This document shows positions 58,807 through 64,000 of a stretch of DNA of 64,000 bases, one piece after another. The DNA lies in the NCBI RefSeq assembly GCF_000003815.2, contig NC_049983.1, forward strand, positions 8,847,470 through 8,911,469, written 5' to 3'. The notes beneath the pieces were generated by a model that saw nothing but the letters and a program-made list of their open reading frames with translations, did no database searches and was not told the DNA's origin. The translations under genes and the position numbers were made by a program. Source of the DNA: Branchiostoma floridae. Lineage: Eukaryota; Chordata; Leptocardii; Amphioxiformes; Branchiostomatidae. The first letter of the stretch is position 1, and every line of letters starts with the position of its first letter.

Positions 58807-59427
58807 GCCATAGTAGTTCTCATGACAATTCGCTCATTTTTTCTTTTGGATTACGTCACTATAAGACATCCAACGCCGGGTTATAAGAAGCAAAGAAAAG
58901 CACCAATGTCATTTTATGGTTAGCTCTGCCTTCTTATCTAAATCTTCAACATCTGGATTCCTAATGTATTGACTTATTTATTATCATTTGACCCAATTGA
59001 ATTATTTCCTAACCGATGTTACACAGTGCACATATCTATAGATAGCGGTATCAACGTACTTTGACATGGATTTTTTGTTCGTTTACGTTGTCTACAAAAT
59101 AATATTGATATTCAATATCTCACTGTATTTTCCTGCATCCAAACCTTTTTTGTGACATTGTCCACTACGTACTGCATGACATTAGATCAAACCGGACAAC
59201 AGTATAGCAATAAGAAAGATTGCAATGCGTTCGAAACGAGAGATTCATTACTAAAGAATGAGGATTCAAGCGGCGTAGTGTAGAACTAGAACGTGCATGT
59301 ATGAAAGCTATTGTTTCAACCGTTAATCTTGAATACTACTGGTATACAAAACAATTCTTTAGGTTACCATTAAGACAGTTGTGGCGAATCTTGCAGTGGT
59401 CATTCTGCTCATAGTATTTTGTATTAT
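58807..59427. other. Kv channel 3' UTR and spacer
   Basis: Sequence after the Kv stop; no ORF, repeat or clear poly(A) signal I would defend. Confidence 0.4.
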
Positions 59428-59938
59428 AGGCCACAGCGAGTAAATCTTATGGATGACATCCTCTACAGACTCCAAATTTAATGCGAGAGGGCGAAAAAAC
59501 AAGATGGCTAGATTTTCAAAATAGACACCATATGCGTTGTAACAAGAATCGATGCAACAAAACATGGTATCACATGTACAGCCAACAAGTCTTTTATTTC
59601 TGTATTCAAGAGGAGCACAAAGTGACACTAGTGTGGTATACTGGTATTACCTACCAAGTAGCTAGCTACAGCCATGGCTACCACATTGTTGCCACTTTTA
59701 CTATTAAACTGGTTCACTTCTACAACTACGGTAATTGCCATGGCTACATGTTCCTTCAGTGCTAGTTTCACTTCTATAACTACAATCAAAGCTACCACAA
59801 TATTTTTTTTTCATTTTGGTACTATTTTGTCATGTTAACCATTACCGTAGGGGAAACATTTTTTTTTAATCAAAATCAGGCAAATATTAATGAACTCGTT
59901 GGTGTCATCCATAAATTTTACTTGCTGTGGCCTTATGG
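59428..59938. mobile_element. TIR element, TAGGCCACAGCGAGTAAAT ends, best copy
   Basis: TAGGCCACAGCGAGTAAATC then TTATGGATGACATC on the left is mirrored by GTGTCATCCATAAATTT then TACTTGCTGTGGCCTTA on the right (about 34 bases). Other copies: 1650-1972 and a fragment at 35060-35112. The interior has repeated CAGCCATGGCTAC and CTACAACTACGG words. No ORF. Confidence 0.85.
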
Positions 59939-60180
59939 CGGCATCTCACTACACCTGCGGCACCGGTGCGGCAGTGCGGGGTTCGTTCACTGAGGCGTTG
60001 TAGTGTTATTTTCGCCGATTTTTATCACGTATATATTGCGTATCACGTAAAAGTATGACTCAGAAGGCAACAATAAACACAAAACGTAAGGAAATCCGTT
60101 ATTTCTCTCTGAAATTCGTTGGGTAATCTTTCGAACCTTGCAATGCCGCACCGGTGCTTCAAGCGCAGTGAGATACCATG
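59939..60180. mobile_element. TIR element of the 47979 family, reverse orientation
   Basis: GGCATCTCACTACACCTGCG on the left and AAGCGCAGTGAGATACCA on the right are inverted, and GCACCGGTGC occurs at both ends. The interior matches the 47979-48234 element in reverse (TAAAAGTATGACTCAGAAGG, AACACAAAACGTAAGGAAAT). It lies directly against the element at 59428-59938. Confidence 0.82.
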
Positions 60181-61843
60181 ACTATAAGCAGAAGGACCTC
60201 TTCGAGAATCGCCACTGCTATCGTTAAGGTTGCCCAAATCAGTCAGTATATGGTAGTTTTAGTTGGTAAAATATCCTCCACTCTTTTAATACTCCAACCT
60301 CGGTAAACCTCAGACTACACTGTACATATGAAAATTATAGTATATCGCAGGGAATCGCAATAAAACTATCTTTTGACCTCCAATATGTGCATTTGTTTGA
60401 TTACAGTATTTTGCAAGCTTTCTAGAAGATGGCGATCGCCACGCGACCGTACATCGAAACAAATTGGATTTGTGTCCATCTCTGATTTTATAAGTGGAAT
60501 ATAACTCAAGTTGTGATGGAATGATCCAAAAGACAACGAAACACACAAAACGTTTCTAAACTCGTTCTTTATTAATTAAATATTTCAATGGATCTTTCAA
60601 ATCTTTACCCACTCGGAAGTCGCAGGCTTAAAGTGGAACCGGGATGTCAAGGCAGTCTTTGTGGTGAGCCTGTCTTAGGTTATGTTGTGAGAAAGAAAAA
60701 TGACACTGATTGGTGTCATTTCGGCAGCTTCGATCTTCCCATCGTAGTGGGTAACCCCGTGAACCTGGAGACATCCGTCACGGCCCGGCACAGCGCCGCC
60801 CCTTCCACGGTAACTGCCGGCACATATGGGCCCCGTACCGGCGACACAAAGGGCCTCCTGGGTTATTCCTCTAATAGGACGACTCATCCAACGTAGTTCG
60901 ACCCAGACATCACAGTTTATAGATTTCTTTCCTCCTTCTCAAAAGGCATCTAACAAAACCTGTTAGCGAACGGTAACGTCTCCTAATCTTTACATGTCTC
61001 GTGTCTTATTCCCTTAACGAATTACCTGAGTACCAACTATGATTATGAAATGTAGGTCACTTGATTCAAGAAAGATTTAAGAAAGATTTGTTTTCTAAGC
61101 ATGCGAATTAGAGATACGTGTGTAAGTACAATTATTGCAAGATCTTGTTTTTGTTTTTTATCGACAGATTTTTGCCTTTGATCTTGACATATGTGGACGA
61201 CGCACGTTTTGTCGATAATTCTGCAGATCTGCCCGCATGCCCTAGGGACCGGTCCGGAAGAGGAAAAATCGGGAAACGCTGAACGAGACTAGATAAGATA
61301 GAAGATGCTTCTGCATCAAGACTATCGATAGGAATCCAGGCATGGGCTGGTTTGTAACCACTTCCTCGGATTCCCTTGTGCCTATTTAGGACAAACTCGT
61401 CCAATATCTCCACGCCTCATGTGTGATTACCTGGCAGGACGCGAACTTCTTCACTCATGGCACACACATAAATATTCCCAACGTTTATTCTAACCGCGGT
61501 GTCTGCATAGAAGTAGTCGATATCACTGCGATCTTATATGTATAACGCGTACAGGGGCATCTAAGTTCAACGTTAACGGTTACATTTCGCATGTGTTACT
61601 TCCATTTTTAAAAAATGAGGTATATTTTTTTTTAGTTTCTATCTGTCTGTTTGAGTTTCCGGACATTTGAGGTCAGCATAACTTTAGAACCTCTAAATGG
61701 ATTGTAAAGATATTTGGTATGTAGATTTGGATGGGAAGACGAGGGTTAAGGTCAATTTTGGGCCTCCTGGTATGTGGCATTGGTATTGCAGTAGAATTTC
61801 TTTCTTTTTTTTAATCTTTTGTCCTGGACATGCTATGCATATG
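60181..61843. other. Spacer with two possible terminal coding pieces
   Basis: A GC-richer island at 60690-60900 is open on both strands. On the minus strand VTVEGAALCRAVTDVSRF ends in a stop at about 60712 and is followed by AATAAAG near 60573 on that strand, the layout of a last exon and poly(A) signal. A second open minus frame lies at 61132-61413 (begins GTG, ends TAA). Neither matches a family I know, so neither is called as a gene. The remainder is unremarkable. Confidence 0.3.
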
Positions 61844-62090
61844 TAATCTCCAAGCAGATCCTACAGTAGCATAATATACTAGTAGTATCAAAAGCTGCCG
61901 AAAGGAGTGAAGCCGACCTAGGAGTGTGTTTAGCTACATGGCAAATGTACACCTCTTCGCTGACTACACTCTTTGGCCAATTTAGCACTATCTTATGCCA
62001 TCGTAGGATCTGCTTGGAGATTAATGCATATGGTCTTGATTTTTTGGTGGCAGATAGCTTTTAGGTCTGGGCCCCCTGACAGCTTGCTCT
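61680..62090. repeat. Dispersed repeat interrupted by a MITE
   Basis: GGGAAGACGAGGGTTAAGGT, TTTTGGGCCTCCTGGTATG and GGTCTTGATTTTTTGGTGGC match 18000-18175 base for base over long stretches, except for the 180-bp insertion described in the next entry. Confidence 0.85.
61844..62023. mobile_element. 180-bp MITE with 9-bp target duplication (MULE-like)
   Basis: TAATCTCCAAGCAGATCCTA left and TAGGATCTGCTTGGAGATTA right form perfect 20-base inverted ends. ATGCATATG is present on both sides (61835-61843, 62024-62032), and the uninterrupted paralogue at 18115-18130 has no such insertion. A 9-bp duplication points to Mutator-like (or Merlin-like) transposition. The same family is at 2748-2915 and, as an end fragment, at 13740. 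Confidence 0.92.
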
Positions 62091-63542
62091 GGAACTGCAG
62101 GGGTGCTGTTTTCTACCTGTAATACTATTTTTGGTAAGATATATTGTTTGCTTTTCTCTAAATACTCGGGATGTCCTCTTCTACCGCATTTGCACTGAAT
62201 GCATGCTCGACTGGTGTTTTTCATTGGATTTCTCTCAGGAGGTGGCACTTGAGTCGATAGATCATTATGGAGATGTCAAATACAAAATAGATCTTCAATG
62301 TTATTGTTGTCACCACATGTACAACGAACAAGCCCTGTCTGTGTTACAGCACATTTTCACCAGAGACTGTGACCGCTGTGCAACTAAAGATTTGACTCAG
62401 AAAAAAGACTGGATAAAGACTGAATTTTTCTGTGTTTTGTGTGTGTGTGTGTTGTCTTTTCTTTTGCATGTTACATCGTATGAAAGTAAGGGAAAACAAA
62501 TCCAATTTTGGTCGCTGTACTGTCGCTCAGCGATCGCCGTCTAGTTGAAAGGTGGCCTAAGTACGGTGTTTGAGGGTCGACTTTACATACGAAATTATCA
62601 TGTTTAAACACGAAAGATACCAGGTTTATCTGACCAAGCGTTGGTGCCCAATTATTCCGCACGAGTTCTCGGTGACAGCTTTTCAATTTCGGCAGTCCGC
62701 TTGATAAATGTATTTTTTGCTTGTCTGCGCGGCAATAAGTTTGTATATCTTCAATTATATATTTCGGACGCTGTATGTGGGTGTACGGGTGGCTTATGAC
62801 GGATAAGGGAATGATGCTGCCAAAATTGGTCCGTATTAGAGATTAATAGAATATGAAATAGCGAAAAGCCGGCTGCCTGCGTGTACCTATTTTTGCTCTT
62901 CGATTTATATTGAATTTCTTTTTCAGAGAAAGGAATATTGTGAAACGCTTAGTCTGCCGTAAAATGCAGTATAGAGCACGAATTGATTCACGTACTGTAC
63001 TGGCAGCCGATGCAGTGGTGCAGTGTTATAATTTGTTATAGGAAAAATCGTGACCATCAAATTTCTTCATCATCAAACATGTCGCCGTTGGAGCCAGCAT
63101 TGATACAGTAACCTGAGGAATATTGCACCCTGTCGAACCCTCAATCACTGTTAGAGACGAATTTCTTTTCGGTATTCTGTACTGGAAGGAAGTGCCGTAC
63201 GATCAATGTTTGCCTAATCTACCAGCGGCTTCCTATCACTGTTCCCATCGATAGTTGAACCGCGGACTTTCCCTGCTACATTGCTGTCTGTAGGCTGCAG
63301 TATCAACAGGGTCCGCTTGAGGGCGCTCGTGATCTATTAGCAGATGCCATGAGCATCTCTCAAGAACAAGGCCTTAGCGTGATACCGCATGATGCGGCAC
63401 AACTTGCCTGAGCATTGCAGGCCTAACCTACTAATAAGTGACGTTCTTTTTTTTATAAACGACTTGTGTTTTATGGGAAATTGTCCGCTTCAAGAATCTA
63501 TCTACATTTTTCTTATTCTTTTTTATCTAACATTCATGTCAG
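62091..63542. other. Spacer without recognised gene
   Basis: Contains one diverged copy of the GATCGCCGTCTAG repeat (62330-62556) with a TG run (62440-62451). The 137-codon frame at 62131-62544 is built largely from this repeat and is not called as a gene. Confidence 0.45.
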
Positions 63543-63815
63543 TTGGATGGTTGGATGGATGGATGGATGGATGGATGGATGGATGGATGGATGGATGGAT
63601 GGATGGATGGATGGATGGATGGATGGATGGATGGATGGATGGATGGATGGATGGATGGATGGATGGATGGATGGATGGATGGATGGATGGATGGATGGAT
63701 GGATGGATGGATGGATGGATGGATGGATGGATGGATGGATGGATGGATGGAGGGATGGATGGATGGAGGGATGGATGGATGGATGGATGGAGGGATGGAT
63801 GGATGGATGGATGGC
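63543..63815. repeat. GGAT microsatellite, about 270 bp
   Basis: About 68 copies of GGAT, pure for 200 bases and then with GGAGGGAT interruptions towards the 3' end. Three overlapping open frames (WMDG repeats) are a by-product. Shorter GGAT/CATC runs occur at 21767 and 31106. Confidence 0.98.
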
Positions 63816-64000
63816 GTTTTTCTCCCTTTTTTTATAAAGGCCTTAAAAATTAATTACTTTATTTAGTTCTTTTGCTCACTTTTAAACCCAAAATACATAT
63901 TTGGGCCCCCTGTGCCATGGTATTACAATCTAATGACCTGAAATTTGGTTCAGATGTGTATTGGCCATATGCCCACAGGATGCCATCAACAATATTTCAT
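63816..64000. other. Window end, non-coding
   Basis: No feature seen in the last 185 bases. Confidence 0.4.

Noticed and set aside
61132-61413. 93-codon minus ORF (EILDEFVLNRHKG...)
   Set aside because: Starts at GTG, no splice signals and no family match; coding character is only suggestive.
63389-63866. WMDG-repeat proteins
   Set aside because: Translations of a GGAT microsatellite.

Overview
This is a eukaryotic, almost certainly amphioxus (Branchiostoma) nuclear window. Genes are split into many short exons with GT-AG introns, the encoded proteins sit close to their vertebrate orthologues, and the introns are crowded with short inverted-repeat DNA elements, 5S- and tRNA-derived SINEs and minisatellites, several of which straddle exon-intron borders. 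I worked from the sequence alone; the genus is an inference. A 236-base N gap lies at 1200-1435.

Layout. 1-3369: repeats, the gap and one possible minus-strand exon. 3370-14186 (+): complete 13-exon PMPCB, the catalytic beta subunit of mitochondrial processing peptidase, interrupted by three arrays that repeat its own exon-intron borders. 15145-16912 (-): three-exon GT29 sialyltransferase of ST8Sia type, convergent with PMPCB, with a 26-bp minisatellite just upstream of its start codon. 18332-18403 (-): tRNA-Asp(GUC). 20277-20960 (-): an unrecognised zinc-ribbon/OB-like ORF. 22486-44500 (+): complete 17-exon UBA3, the catalytic subunit of NEDD8-activating enzyme, whose introns hold at least a dozen TIR elements and the 5S-derived SINEs. 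49577-58806 (+): a Shal/Kv4-like voltage-gated potassium channel, one large exon plus a probable upstream exon. 58807-64000: repeats and a long GGAT microsatellite, with no convincing gene.

The genes are unrelated in function (mitochondrial presequence cleavage, glycan sialylation, neddylation, membrane excitability, translation). They are single transcription units, not an operon.

The most interesting signals are: (1) four independent tandem arrays in two neighbouring genes, each repeating a real exon end together with its splice site; (2) a Kv4-like channel that has lost the second proline of the S6 PXP hinge and one cysteine of the T1 zinc site, which suggests a modulatory or silent subunit; (3) nested element insertions with readable target-site duplications, including a 9-bp one; (4) 5S rRNA-derived SINEs, one split by another element.
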